This document shows, piece after piece, positions 45,872-54,818 of a stretch of DNA of 64,000 bases. Under the pieces are notes generated by a model, which was given only the letters and a program-made list of their open reading frames with translations, was not told the origin of the DNA and did no database searches. The stretch's first letter is position 1. Each line of letters opens with the position of its first letter. The stretch covers positions 1-64,000 of the forward strand of contig JALEZD010000008.1 of the NCBI GenBank assembly GCA_022772735.1. The letters are read 5' to 3'. This DNA comes from Erysipelotrichaceae bacterium (GTDB taxonomy: Bacteria; Bacillota_I; Bacilli_A; Erysipelotrichales; Erysipelotrichaceae). The translations under genes were made by a program, and so were the position numbers.

Positions 45872-46653
45872 TGAAAATATTATTTTTGGGTGATGTTGTA
45901 GGAAAGGTTGGTAGAGATATAGTCAATACCAAGCTTTCTTTTCTTAAAGAAAAATATTCTGTTGATTTTACTATAGTTAATGGTGAAAATTCTGCCCATG
46001 GAAAAGGTATAACTACAAAAATATATAAAAGTTTTAAAAATATGGGTGTAGATATTATTACATTAGGAAATCATGCATTTTCTAAAAGAGAAATTTTAGA
46101 TAGTCTATATGATTGTACTGATTTACTTAGGCCTGTGAATTTAGATCCAATGAATATTGGAAGAAGTTATACTATAAAAGAAATTAAACGAAAAAAAATT
46201 GCAGTAATAAATATTTGTGGTTTGGCTTTTATGGATAATACAGTTGAAAATCCATATCAATCTATGGAAAGAATATTGAGCAGAATCAGTGCAGATATAA
46301 TATTTGTTGATTTTCATGGTGAAGCAACTGCTGAAAAAGTTACTTTTTTTGAATATTTCAAAGATAGAATTACTGTAGTTGTGGGTACACATACACATGT
46401 TCAAACAGCTGATGAAAGAGTTAAAAATGGTTGCGCATTTATTAGTGATGTCGGTATGTGTGGGGCTTTTGATAGTATTCTTGGAAGAGATATAGAAGAA
46501 GTATTTAATTTACAAATTAAAAAAATCCCATCAAAATTTAAACCTGCAGAAGGTAGTGCTATTTTATGTGGAGTTTTAATAGAAATTGATGATATTACAA
46601 ATAGAGCATTAAAAATTAAAAGAATTCAAATTAGACCTGAAGATGTAGAGTAA
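45871..46653 (+). CDS. ymdB: YmdB-type metallophosphoesterase
   Basis: A 260-residue member of the YmdB family, phosphodiesterases of the calcineurin fold with 2',3'-cyclic nucleotide activity and effects on RNA turnover and biofilm. Motifs are GDVVGKVGRD, NGENSAHGKG, LGNHAF, and VVGTHTHVQTADER. TAATG coupling to rny supports joint action with RNase Y. A strong terminator follows. Confidence 0.95.
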   Translation: MKILFLGDVVGKVGRDIVNTKLSFLKEKYSVDFTIVNGENSAHGKGITTKIYKSFKNMGVDIITLGNHAFSKREILDSLYDCTDLLRPVNLDPMNIGRSYTIKEIKRKKIAVINICGLAFMDNTVENPYQSMERILSRISADIIFVDFHGEATAEKVTFFEYFKDRITVVVGTHTHVQTADERVKNGCAFISDVGMCGAFDSILGRDIEEVFNLQIKKIPSKFKPAEGSAILCGVLIEIDDITNRALKIKRIQIRPEDVE

Positions 46654-46671
46654 ATAACTACATCTTTTTTT
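46641..46671 (+). terminator. Terminator after ymdB
   Basis: AGATGTAG (46641-46648) pairs with CTACATCT (46658-46665), followed by a T-run; the stop codon lies in the loop. Confidence 0.9.
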
Positions 46672-46778
46672 GTTTTTAGAAAATAAAGAATGTTAAAATA
46701 TAGATAACATAAAATATTTTCGTCACTATTTTTTAAAGATAATTTTGTGTCGAAAAAACATTTTTTTAAACTTTAGTG

Positions 46779-46808
46779 TTGAAATAATTTGCAACTAAAT
46801 ATTATTTA
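46779..46808 (+). promoter_or_regulatory. Candidate vegetative promoter of the levR-like/PTS operon
   Basis: TTGAAA (46779-46784), 18-nt spacer, TATTTA (46803-46808). No GG-N10-GC type sigma54 promoter was seen here or inside the operon. Confidence 0.45.
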
Positions 46809-46848
46809 AAAATTTTTATATATTATGAAAGTGTAATTGGTGAAGGGT

Positions 46849-49551
46849 ATGAATTTAAACATGTTGTCGACAATCAATCAAGTTTCAGAATACTTAAGAA
46901 AAATTACTCAGGTTAATGAATTTAATAATTTACATCTTTTTACAACCATAGATATTAGTAATTCTTTAAATATATCTAGGACATTAACTAGTCAATATTT
47001 AAATCAATTGAATAAAGAAGGTATTTTGATAAAAATTTCAACAAGACCTGTTTTATATTTTTTTAAAAAGGTTTTAGAAAATAAATTTAAAATTGAAATA
47101 TCTAATAATGAGTTTTTATCTATTGGTGAACTTAAACTTGAACTAAATAACAATACCAAAAAACCATATGATTTTGAATCTGCAATTGGTTATTATGGAA
47201 GCTTAGAAAATTGTTTTTCTATAATTTACTCAGCCATTCATTATCCACCTAATGGTTTACCAATTATGCTTGTTGGAGAATTTGGAGTAGGTAAAAATTA
47301 TATTGTTTCATTGATATACGAACATTTGAAAAATAACAATCTTTTAGAAAAAAATAAAAAATTTTATAAAATTATTGTAAGCAGAGATAATAACGAGTAT
47401 GTAAATGATGTTATTTTCGGAAATGGTGAAAATGTTGGAATATTAAATAATAAGGATATAGGTTTATTATATATTAAAAATGTAAATTTATTATCTGAAA
47501 CAATTCAAATAAAACTTTCCGAATATTTATCAACTGGAATGTACATATCAAATAATGATAAAAAAGTTAAAAAATCTAATATTAGAATTATATTTGATGT
47601 AACTGTTGATAGAATTAATGAAATTCATAATGAATTATTATTGAAACTCCCTACAATATGTAAAATTCCAAATTACAATGACAGATTTGATGATGAAAAA
47701 TATAAATTAATATTTAAGTTATTTAGCAATGAACAATTTAATTTGAACAAGGAAATATTTGTTTCAAAAAAGGTCATTGAAAGTCTAAAAAATTATTCGT
47801 TTTTACACAATATAAATGGGTTAGAAAAAACAATAAAAAACTTATGTGCAAAGGAATATTCAAAAGGAAAAGATAAATTGGAAATAAAGTTTCTTGATTT
47901 ACCAAATGATATTTTAAAAAATATTGAAACAGAATATTTAGAGTCAAACGATTTAGTAAAGATATCGAATTTTAGCATAGAAAGTGTAAATAGTAGTACG
48001 ATAACATTATTTAGAAGATTAATAGAATTATATTTTTTAAATAGAAATGATAATTCAACTAAAAGATTTTTAGAAGATGCATATAACATTATTAGAGATT
48101 ATTATGATTTTTTGATTTTTGAGTATAATTTTAACAATATAAGGCTGAAAACTTTAGAATCATTAGTATTTTCATTAATTTCTAAAATAAAAAGAGAATC
48201 TTATATAAATCTTCCAATGAATTGTTCTAATTTTATTGCAATGATGATTGAATTATCTACAAGAGAAAACTCTGAAATAAAAAAATTTGAAAAAGATTTT
48301 AAAGAGGAGATAGACGAATTTGAAAAATACTTATCAACTACTTTGTTTAACGAAAATATTATTGCGACAAACATAATAAAAAATATTAATAATGGATTTG
48401 AAATAAAATTGACAAGTATATCTAAGATATTTTTGATATTAAATTTAAATTTATATAATAAAGAAATTAGAAATCAGGAAACAGTTGGAATAATAATAAC
48501 TCATGGATATTCAACAGCTTCATCAATTGCGGATGCAGCAAATACTTTATTAAATAACAGATTGTTTGAAGCAATAAACATGCCACTTAATACATCTACA
48601 AATGAAATATTTGAAAAGGTTAATGAATTTATTGATCAACACCCATTTTATAAAAATATAATACTTATGGTTGATATGGGCTCATTAGAAAATATTGGCT
48701 CAAAAATTAATGCAAATGTTAATGTTGGAGTTATTAATAATATATCTACTTCTGTTGCTTTAAGTATTGGGAATTTATTAATACAAAACAAACAAATAGA
48801 AGATATATTGCATGAAGTATGTAGCAATACCCATTTTACGTATAAAATAATTTCTAATGTAAAAAAAGAAAATGCAATAATCTTTACTAATGATGCAGGG
48901 TTAAAAGTAAGTGAAAAATTAAGTAAATTATTTAGAAGTTCAATTAATAAGCAAATTGATTTGAAATTCATTGAATATGATTATCATAATTTGTTGAAAA
49001 ATGGAATAGAAGATTTAATTTTTGAAAAATATAATGTTTTACTTGTAGTCAAACCATATAATCTAGATTTGAAAAACATACCTCAAGTTTCTTTAGAAGA
49101 TATTGTAAGCTATAAAGATATTGATAAGGTAAATAATGCATTAAAAAGTTTTTTGAGCAAAAGTGAAATTGAAACATTTAATAAAGAACTTTTAAAAAAC
49201 TTTTCTTTAACTTCTATTATGGAAAATATCACAATATTAAATCCACATGTTTTATTAGATTATGTTTCAGATTCAATTAATACATTACAAAGTAAAATGA
49301 ATTGTAAGTTTCAAAGTAAAACTATTGTTGGATTATATATACATGTGTGTTTTTTGATTGAAAGATTAATTACAAAAAATCCAATTGAATCAACAAACAA
49401 TATTGAAGAGTTTGAAAAGGAAAATAAAAAATTTATTAAATATGTAAACAGTAGCTTTGAATCACTACTTAAAAATTATAATGTGACAATGCCTTTAGAA
49501 GAAATAGTTTATCTTTTTGATTATATAAAAAATGATATGGAGTTTAAATAA
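46849..49551 (+). CDS. LevR-like PTS-controlled regulator with degenerate AAA+ domain
   Basis: A 900-residue regulator. Residues 1-75 are an HTH domain, about 115-345 an AAA+ domain, 380-490 a first PRD-like region, about 545-680 a mannose-type EIIA domain with His552 in IIITHGYSTASSIADAANTLL, then a remnant EIIB-like part, and a C-terminal PRD with His832. In LevR and GfrR the AAA+ domain drives sigma54 polymerase. Here the P-loop reads GEFGVGKN (143-150), the GAFTGA loop is absent, and the Walker B acids are replaced (GLLYIKNVNLL). ATP-driven sigma54 activation is therefore unlikely; it may act as an ordinary PTS-tuned DNA-binding protein. Start uncertain: ATG 46849 (GGTGA upstream) or 46861. 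It leads the PTS operon with a seven-base gap to the next start. Confidence 0.85.
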   Translation: MNLNMLSTINQVSEYLRKITQVNEFNNLHLFTTIDISNSLNISRTLTSQYLNQLNKEGILIKISTRPVLYFFKKVLENKFKIEISNNEFLSIGELKLELNNNTKKPYDFESAIGYYGSLENCFSIIYSAIHYPPNGLPIMLVGEFGVGKNYIVSLIYEHLKNNNLLEKNKKFYKIIVSRDNNEYVNDVIFGNGENVGILNNKDIGLLYIKNVNLLSETIQIKLSEYLSTGMYISNNDKKVKKSNIRIIFDVTVDRINEIHNELLLKLPTICKIPNYNDRFDDEKYKLIFKLFSNEQFNLNKEIFVSKKVIESLKNYSFLHNINGLEKTIKNLCAKEYSKGKDKLEIKFLDLPNDILKNIETEYLESNDLVKISNFSIESVNSSTITLFRRLIELYFLNRNDNSTKRFLEDAYNIIRDYYDFLIFEYNFNNIRLKTLESLVFSLISKIKRESYINLPMNCSNFIAMMIELSTRENSEIKKFEKDFKEEIDEFEKYLSTTLFNENIIATNIIKNINNGFEIKLTSISKIFLILNLNLYNKEIRNQETVGIIITHGYSTASSIADAANTLLNNRLFEAINMPLNTSTNEIFEKVNEFIDQHPFYKNIILMVDMGSLENIGSKINANVNVGVINNISTSVALSIGNLLIQNKQIEDILHEVCSNTHFTYKIISNVKKENAIIFTNDAGLKVSEKLSKLFRSSINKQIDLKFIEYDYHNLLKNGIEDLIFEKYNVLLVVKPYNLDLKNIPQVSLEDIVSYKDIDKVNNALKSFLSKSEIETFNKELLKNFSLTSIMENITILNPHVLLDYVSDSINTLQSKMNCKFQSKTIVGLYIHVCFLIERLITKNPIESTNNIEEFEKENKKFIKYVNSSFESLLKNYNVTMPLEEIVYLFDYIKNDMEFK

Positions 49552-49557
49552 TAGTTT

Positions 49558-50379
49558 ATGAAGTTGTGTGGAATGAATTCTCATTGGAGATTTTATGAAT
49601 TAGAAGAATGCTTTAAAAATTTACATTTTATGGGATATAAACATATTGAGTTATGGACTGGTCCAATGCATTTTTACGTAGATTATTTGAATAATGAAAA
49701 TATTAATAAAATTAAAAAATTGTCAAAAAAATTTAACATAGAAATTGTTGCAATATGCCCTGAACAAACTAATCCCAAGCCTAATAATATTGCATCAAAA
49801 TTCAGAAAAAATGAAGTTTTTAAATATTATAAAAGGGTAATTGATATTGCAAAATATTTAAATACTAAATATGTAACAGTTACATCTGGGTGGGCATATT
49901 TAAACGAAGATAGAGAAACTGCTTATAAAAGGTCTATTTCCATGATGAAAAAGGTTGCGAGTTATGCGCTAAAAAAAGAAATAACACTTGTGCTAGAAGC
50001 TCTTCAATATGATGAGTCGATTTTAGTAAATACAAGTAAACAAATATATCAATATATTTTGGATGTTGATGTTGCATCACTCAAAGTTTGTATTGATTTT
50101 GGTGCAATGGCAAGAGCAAATGAGACTATAGATGATTATTTTGAAAACTGTCCAAATTTGATAAAACATATTCACTTTGTAGATGGAAATCCTACAGGTC
50201 ATTTGGCATATTCTGATGGTAATAGAAATATTGTTTATGATTTAAAGAGTTTAATAAAAAATAAATACGATGGATTTTTATCGTGTGAAAGTGTTTCTAG
50301 CAAATATTTTATAAAACCTTGGGAAGCAGATTTAAAAAATATCAGCTCATTTAAAAAAGGAATGGAGGTGATAAATTGA
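49558..50379 (+). CDS. Sugar isomerase/epimerase, FrlC-like TIM barrel
   Basis: A 273-residue xylose-isomerase-type TIM barrel. MGYKHIELWTGPMHFYVDYLN, AICPEQTNPKPNNIA, VLEALQYDESILVNT (metal Glu), KVCIDFGAMARANE (metal Asp), HIHFVDGNPTGHLAYSDG (metal His) and CESVSS (metal Glu) give the usual metal site. The GYxxIElW.G..H, PE.N..P.N and EpL..YES.(V/I) pattern is close to E. coli FrlC, the fructoselysine 3-epimerase. The product order with PTS and a FrlB-like deglycase supports this. Because import here would phosphorylate the sugar, the enzyme may work on a phosphorylated ketose-amine instead. Its stop overlaps the next start (TTGA). Confidence 0.82.
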   Translation: MKLCGMNSHWRFYELEECFKNLHFMGYKHIELWTGPMHFYVDYLNNENINKIKKLSKKFNIEIVAICPEQTNPKPNNIASKFRKNEVFKYYKRVIDIAKYLNTKYVTVTSGWAYLNEDRETAYKRSISMMKKVASYALKKEITLVLEALQYDESILVNTSKQIYQYILDVDVASLKVCIDFGAMARANETIDDYFENCPNLIKHIHFVDGNPTGHLAYSDGNRNIVYDLKSLIKNKYDGFLSCESVSSKYFIKPWEADLKNISSFKKGMEVIN

Positions 50380-50774
50380 GGGTATATATTGTTGCAAGTC
50401 ATGGATCGTTTGCTAAAGCTCTTGTGGAAACGGCAGAAATGCTAGTAGGGAAACAGGATAATATTCACACAATTTGTGCCTATTTAGATAATAATGATCC
50501 AAAAACTGAAATAGAGAATATTTTAAATAAAAATGATGAATTTATTATCATGACTGATATTTTTGGTGGTAGTGTAAACAATATAATGATGAAATACACA
50601 AGTGATAATGTACATGTAATTTCAGGGGTTAATTTACCACTTTTGTTGGAAATAATTTTATCTAAAGAATTAGCTATATTTGATTTGATGAGAAAAATAA
50701 ATCAATTAAAAAATGAAACAATTGTATATTGTAATACTAGAAAAGATTTAGTAATTGAAGAAGAAGATTTTTAA
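50376..50774 (+). CDS. PTS mannose-family IIA component
   Basis: A 132-residue IIA(Man) phosphocarrier. The phosphorylated His is in YIVASHGSFAKALVETAEML, and the partner Asp in IIMTDIFGGSVNNIMM; VNLPLLLEI is also typical. Start is TTG 50376, supported by a perfect GGAGGTGAT just upstream and by overlap with the epimerase stop. A TTG start before such a strong ribosome site may set IIA below the level of the membrane subunits. Confidence 0.92.
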   Translation: MRVYIVASHGSFAKALVETAEMLVGKQDNIHTICAYLDNNDPKTEIENILNKNDEFIIMTDIFGGSVNNIMMKYTSDNVHVISGVNLPLLLEIILSKELAIFDLMRKINQLKNETIVYCNTRKDLVIEEEDF

Positions 50775-50786
50775 GAAAGGAATAAT

Positions 50787-51254
50787 ATGATAAAGCTTGT
50801 TAGAGTTGATCATAGACTATTACATGGTCAAGTTGCATTTTCTTGGACAAATAGTCTAAATGCAAATTGTATACTTGTTGCAAGTGACAAAGTTGTAAAT
50901 GATGAAATATGGAAAACAACTTTAAAATTGGGTAAACCTAATGGTTCAAAATTAGTAATAAAAAATATTAATGATTCTATCGAGGCAATAAATAGTGGAG
51001 TTACTGACAAATATAATTTGATAGTGGTTGTTTCAAACATAGATGACGCTTATTTACTTGCAAAAGCATGTAAAGAAATAAGAAGCATTAATCTTGGTGG
51101 AACAAAAAATATAGAAAATTATACACAAATAGGAAAGCAAATTTTTGTAAGCCAAGATCAGATTAATAAAATTAATGAATTAATTGAATTAGGTATAGAA
51201 GTTGAAATTAGACAATTAGCTAATGAAACAAAACAAATTTTAAATAAAATGTAA
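50787..51254 (+). CDS. PTS mannose-family IIB component
   Basis: A 155-residue IIB(Man): LVRVDHRLLHGQVAFSW contains the phosphorylated His of the family, and the C-terminal QLANETKQIL helix is normal. It passes phosphate from IIA to the substrate in the IIC-IID channel. AAAGGA precedes the ATG. Confidence 0.94.
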   Translation: MIKLVRVDHRLLHGQVAFSWTNSLNANCILVASDKVVNDEIWKTTLKLGKPNGSKLVIKNINDSIEAINSGVTDKYNLIVVVSNIDDAYLLAKACKEIRSINLGGTKNIENYTQIGKQIFVSQDQINKINELIELGIEVEIRQLANETKQILNKM

Positions 51255-51264
51255 GGAGGATAAA

Positions 51265-52041
51265 ATGTTTATAGCATTTATATTAGCATTAATAGCTGCA
51301 TTAGGTGTTATGGATTATCAATTTGGTACTTTATACATCTTTAGACCAATAGTTTTAGGAACATTAACAGGGATAGTTTTAAATGATGTTAACCAAGGTT
51401 TAATAATTGGTGCAACACTTGAACTTTTTTTCATGGGTGCAGTAAGTATTGGAGCATATATACCACCCGATGTTATTGTTGGAGGTGTTTTAGCAACAGC
51501 TTTTGCCATAACTACAGGTTCTGGTGCTGAGGTTGCAATTACATTGGCAATGCCTATTGCACTTGTATCAGCAGCCGTAGGTAATTTATTGGATGCACTA
51601 TCACCAGTTTTATTAAGTATTGCAGATAAGGCTGCAAAAGATGGTGATGATAAAAAAATAGTTATAATACACTGGATTTTAGGGTTATTAAATGTTGGAA
51701 GAAGATTTTTCCTAGTATTTTTTGCATATTGGATTGGAGTAGATAAGGTTAGTTTATTACTTAATATCATTCCTAGTTACATAATTGATGGAATGGGTGC
51801 TGCGGCAGGACTATTACCTGCATTAGGTTTAGCAATGCTTATGAGAATGATTTTAAACAAAAAAATAATACCGTTTTATTTTTTGGGATTTGCATTGGCT
51901 GCATTTTTAAATGTATCTGTTTTAGGTACAGCAATACTTGGGCTTATCTTAGTTATTGTTAAATTTGGTTTTAATGAAACAGGTATGGTATTAAATAACA
52001 ATACAATTAATGAAAAGGTAGGTGAAGATGATGAGTTCTAA
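51265..52041 (+). CDS. PTS mannose-family IIC component
   Basis: A 258-residue membrane subunit with about seven hydrophobic segments. RPIVLGTLTGIVLNDVNQGLIIGATLELFFMGAVSIGAYIPPDVIVGGVLATAFAI is the classic IIC(Man) core that forms the sugar path. AAGGAGG precedes the ATG; its end overlaps IID by 11 bases. Confidence 0.95.
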   Translation: MFIAFILALIAALGVMDYQFGTLYIFRPIVLGTLTGIVLNDVNQGLIIGATLELFFMGAVSIGAYIPPDVIVGGVLATAFAITTGSGAEVAITLAMPIALVSAAVGNLLDALSPVLLSIADKAAKDGDDKKIVIIHWILGLLNVGRRFFLVFFAYWIGVDKVSLLLNIIPSYIIDGMGAAAGLLPALGLAMLMRMILNKKIIPFYFLGFALAAFLNVSVLGTAILGLILVIVKFGFNETGMVLNNNTINEKVGEDDEF

Positions 52042-52849
52042 TAACATTATTACTAAAAATGATTTAAATAAAATGGCAGTTAATATGGGAAGTTTAGGTA
52101 TGGAGTTTTCTTGGAATTATTTAGGTCAAATGAATTTAGCGTTTGGTTTAATGATGAATCCAATTCTAAAAAAGATATATAAAGATGATCCTGAAGGTTA
52201 TAAAGAAGCACTTATAAGACACTGTGAATTTTTTAATATAACACCACAGTTTGCACCTTTTGTTGGTGGTATAGTTGCCTCTATGGAAGAATCACATAAA
52301 AAGGGTGAAGTTGATGCTCAATCAATATCAAGTATAAAAACTGCATTAATGGGACCACTTAGTGGAATTGGAGATTCAATATTTTTAGGTTGTATAAGAA
52401 TTATAGCTCTTGGTGTTGGTATTGCACTTGCACTTGAAGGAAATATACTTGGGCCAATATTATATTTTCTAATTTATAATATACCAGCGTTTGCATTAAG
52501 GTTTTATGGAGCTAATAAAGGATATGAAATTGGTTTTAAATATTTATCTGAAATGCAACAAAATGGAATGATGGATAAACTAATGTATGGTGCTGGAATA
52601 CTTGGTATTATGGTTATTGGTTGTATGTCTAAGGATATGGTTTGGACAGGAATTGCTTTAGAATTTGGTTCTCAAGACTCATTAACATCATTACAGTCTG
52701 TTTTTGATTCTATTTTGCCTGGTTTAGTAGGATTAAGTGTTACTTGGTTTTACTACTATCTATTAAATAAAAAGGTTAATCCTATAATTATTATTTTAGG
52801 AACAATTATTTTTGGTATTTTTGGTGTATATATTGGTCTTTTAGGATAG
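52031..52849 (+). CDS. PTS mannose-family IID component
   Basis: A 272-residue IID(Man): long amphipathic N-terminus, SWNYLGQMNLAFGLMMNPILKKIY, PFVGGIVASMEE, KTALMGPLSGIGDSIFLGCIRIIALGVG and several C-terminal membrane helices. ATG 52031 is preferred (AGGTGA five bases upstream) over ATG 52028 and GTG 52022. It pairs with IIC as the transport complex. Confidence 0.95.
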   Translation: MSSNNIITKNDLNKMAVNMGSLGMEFSWNYLGQMNLAFGLMMNPILKKIYKDDPEGYKEALIRHCEFFNITPQFAPFVGGIVASMEESHKKGEVDAQSISSIKTALMGPLSGIGDSIFLGCIRIIALGVGIALALEGNILGPILYFLIYNIPAFALRFYGANKGYEIGFKYLSEMQQNGMMDKLMYGAGILGIMVIGCMSKDMVWTGIALEFGSQDSLTSLQSVFDSILPGLVGLSVTWFYYYLLNKKVNPIIIILGTIIFGIFGVYIGLLG

Positions 52850-52858
52850 GAGTTTATA

Positions 52859-53869
52859 ATGTTAAGATTTAATGAAAGTGAATATAGAGAAAGTGCAGAT
52901 TTGATAAGACAATCTAGAAAATCTGCAGAAGAAATTGCTGATAAATTGTATGAAGAAGGAATAAGTAATATATTTTTTACTGCAGTTGGTGGATCTATTG
53001 CACCAATGTATGCTATATATGAGTTTTCTAAGCAACTTACAGAAATACCTGTATATTGTGAGCAGGCTGCTGAACTTTTAATAAGAGGGCATAAATCACT
53101 AAATGAAAATTCTGTTGTGATTACATTGTCTAAGTCTGGTGATACAAAAGAAACAGTCGCAATTGCTAAAGATTTGAATAGTAAAGGAATTAGAGTGGTT
53201 TGTTGCACTGGAGATGTTGAATCACCATTATCAAGAAATTGTAAATATACAGTTTTAATGAAACATAAAAATGGTGTTGAATATGAATATATGCTTTTGT
53301 ATTGGCTATTTTTTAGAATTTTATATAATAACGGCGAATTTAATGATTATAATGAATTCGCAGATGGTTTGAGTAATTTACCTGAAAATTTATTAAAAAT
53401 TAAGAGTAAATTTGAAACTAAAGCCGATTTGATAGCTAAAAATCACTACAATTCTGATATTCAATATTGGATTGGTGGAAATGAGATGTGGGGGGAAGTA
53501 TATTTGTTTTCAATGTGTATTTTAGAAGAAATGCAATGGATAAAAACAAAAAGTGTTACCTCATCAGAATTTTTTCATGGAACACTGGAATTGATTGAAA
53601 AAGATACAAGTGTATTTATTGTTAAAAGCGAAGGTAAAACTCGTGTTTTAGATGACAGAGTTGAAAATTTTGTTAAAAAATACAGTGATAAAGTTGTTGT
53701 TATTGATACAATGGAATATTCTTTAGATAATTTTCCTTCTCAATATAGATGGATTGTAGCACCATTAATTTGTTCTACATGCCTTGTTGATAGACTTGCA
53801 GCATATTTTGAGAAATATACAGGGCATAACTTAGATTATAGAAGATATTACAGACAAATGGATTATTAA
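52859..53869 (+). CDS. SIS-domain deglycase, FrlB/GfrF/FraB-like
   Basis: A 336-residue double-SIS protein predicted to hydrolyse a 6-phospho Amadori compound (fructosamine or glucosamine-type glycated amino acid) to glucose 6-phosphate and the amine. TAVGGSIAPM and TLSKSGDTKETV are phosphosugar-binding loops. Glu224 in ILEEMQW and His240 in SEFFHGTLELIE keep the E-x15-H spacing I recall for the catalytic pair of FraB. The C-terminus YFEKYTGHNLDYRRYYRQMDY closely follows FrlB (Y...HNxDxRRYY...Y). Last gene of the PTS operon, AGGAG before the ATG. Confidence 0.85.
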   Translation: MLRFNESEYRESADLIRQSRKSAEEIADKLYEEGISNIFFTAVGGSIAPMYAIYEFSKQLTEIPVYCEQAAELLIRGHKSLNENSVVITLSKSGDTKETVAIAKDLNSKGIRVVCCTGDVESPLSRNCKYTVLMKHKNGVEYEYMLLYWLFFRILYNNGEFNDYNEFADGLSNLPENLLKIKSKFETKADLIAKNHYNSDIQYWIGGNEMWGEVYLFSMCILEEMQWIKTKSVTSSEFFHGTLELIEKDTSVFIVKSEGKTRVLDDRVENFVKKYSDKVVVIDTMEYSLDNFPSQYRWIVAPLICSTCLVDRLAAYFEKYTGHNLDYRRYYRQMDY

Positions 53870-53877
53870 AATTTTAC

Positions 53878-53903
53878 AAAGGGCTATAATATAGTCCTTT
53901 TTA
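53878..53903 (+). terminator. Terminator of the Amadori PTS operon
   Basis: AAAGGGCTAT (53878-53887) pairs with ATAGTCCTTT (53891-53900) with one G-U, then TT. Confidence 0.75.
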
Positions 53904-53951
53904 TGGAAAATTAATTAATAAAATGTTATTGTTATCCTCGAGGTGATAGTG

Positions 53952-54737
53952 ATGGGGAACGCAATTTTATGGGCGTTAATAGGAACATTTTTTACATTTT
54001 TTATGACAAGTGCTGGTGCTGCTTTAGTTTTTATTTTTAAAGGTAAACCAAGTGATAATGTTCAAAGAATTTTTTTGGGGTTTGCAGCTGGAGTAATGAT
54101 TGCTGCATCTGTTTGGAGCTTGTTAATACCTGCTATTGAAGAGGTTGAAGCTAATGGTGGTATAGGATGGATACCAGCAGCAGGTGGTTTTTTATTAGGT
54201 GTTGGGTTTTTGATGGTTTTAGATTTTATAATTCCACATTTACACATTGATTCAAAAGAAGCAGAAGGTGTTCCTTCGAGTTTTAAAAGGTCAACATTGT
54301 TATTTCTTGCAGTAACATTACATAATATACCAGAAGGAATGGCTGTAGGTTTAGCTTTTGCATTAGCATCTCAACATGGTGGAGAATATGCAAGTGCTAT
54401 GGCTTTGGCAATAGGTATTGGTATACAAAATTTCCCTGAAGGAGCTGCAATAGCTTTGCCACTTAGAAATGAGGGGGAAAGTCCATTTAAAGCTTTTTCA
54501 ATGGGAATGTTTTCAGGTATAGTAGAGCCAATTTTTGGAGTTGGAGTAGTTTTGGTTGCAAGTTTTATTAAACCACTTATGCCATGGTTACTTAGCTTTG
54601 CAGCAGGTGCAATGATTTATGTTACAATAGAAGAATTAATTCCTGAAGCACACCTTGGAGAACACTCTAATTTTGGTACATTAGGTGTAATTTTTGGGTT
54701 TGTTATTATGATGATATTAGATGTAGCATTGGGTTAA
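53952..54737 (+). CDS. ZIP-family metal transporter
   Basis: A 261-residue, eight-helix divalent metal importer. HNIPEGMAVGLAFA and QNFPEGAAIALPL are the paired metal-binding helices IV and V of the ZIP family; the first His of the second motif is Gln, as in some ZupT-like proteins. HLHID between helices III and IV is a small His cluster. Substrate could be Zn, Fe or Mn. ATG 53952 follows GAGGTGAT; GTG 53949 is an alternative. Confidence 0.92.
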   Translation: MGNAILWALIGTFFTFFMTSAGAALVFIFKGKPSDNVQRIFLGFAAGVMIAASVWSLLIPAIEEVEANGGIGWIPAAGGFLLGVGFLMVLDFIIPHLHIDSKEAEGVPSSFKRSTLLFLAVTLHNIPEGMAVGLAFALASQHGGEYASAMALAIGIGIQNFPEGAAIALPLRNEGESPFKAFSMGMFSGIVEPIFGVGVVLVASFIKPLMPWLLSFAAGAMIYVTIEELIPEAHLGEHSNFGTLGVIFGFVIMMILDVALG

Positions 54738-54740
54738 AAA

Positions 54741-54776
54741 ATTAGCTAAAGCTAACAACGGTTAGTGTTGGCTAAT
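54741..54776. repeat. 36-nt imperfect palindrome between ZIP and ferredoxin genes
   Basis: ATTAGC (54741-54746) and GCTAAT (54771-54776) enclose GCTAAC (54751-54756) and GTTAGT (54761-54766) around loop AACG. The helix runs 16 positions with one mismatch and two G-U pairs. On the plus strand no T-run follows; on the minus strand TTTTTT follows. It may be an operator, an mRNA hairpin or an antisense terminator. Confidence 0.55.
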
Positions 54777-54818
54777 GATAAAAAGGTGATTTAAACTATA
54801 TATAAGGAGGTACTTGTA

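Noticed and set aside
46672-46848. Sigma54 promoter before the LevR-like gene
   Set aside because: TTGCA occurs near 46788 but the upstream TGGCA part is missing; a TTGAAA/TATTTA vegetative pair fits better.
51318-51770. Leftward open frame inside the PTS IIC gene
   Set aside because: Complete overlap with the conserved IIC core, no start signal, and a composition mirroring the membrane protein on the other strand.
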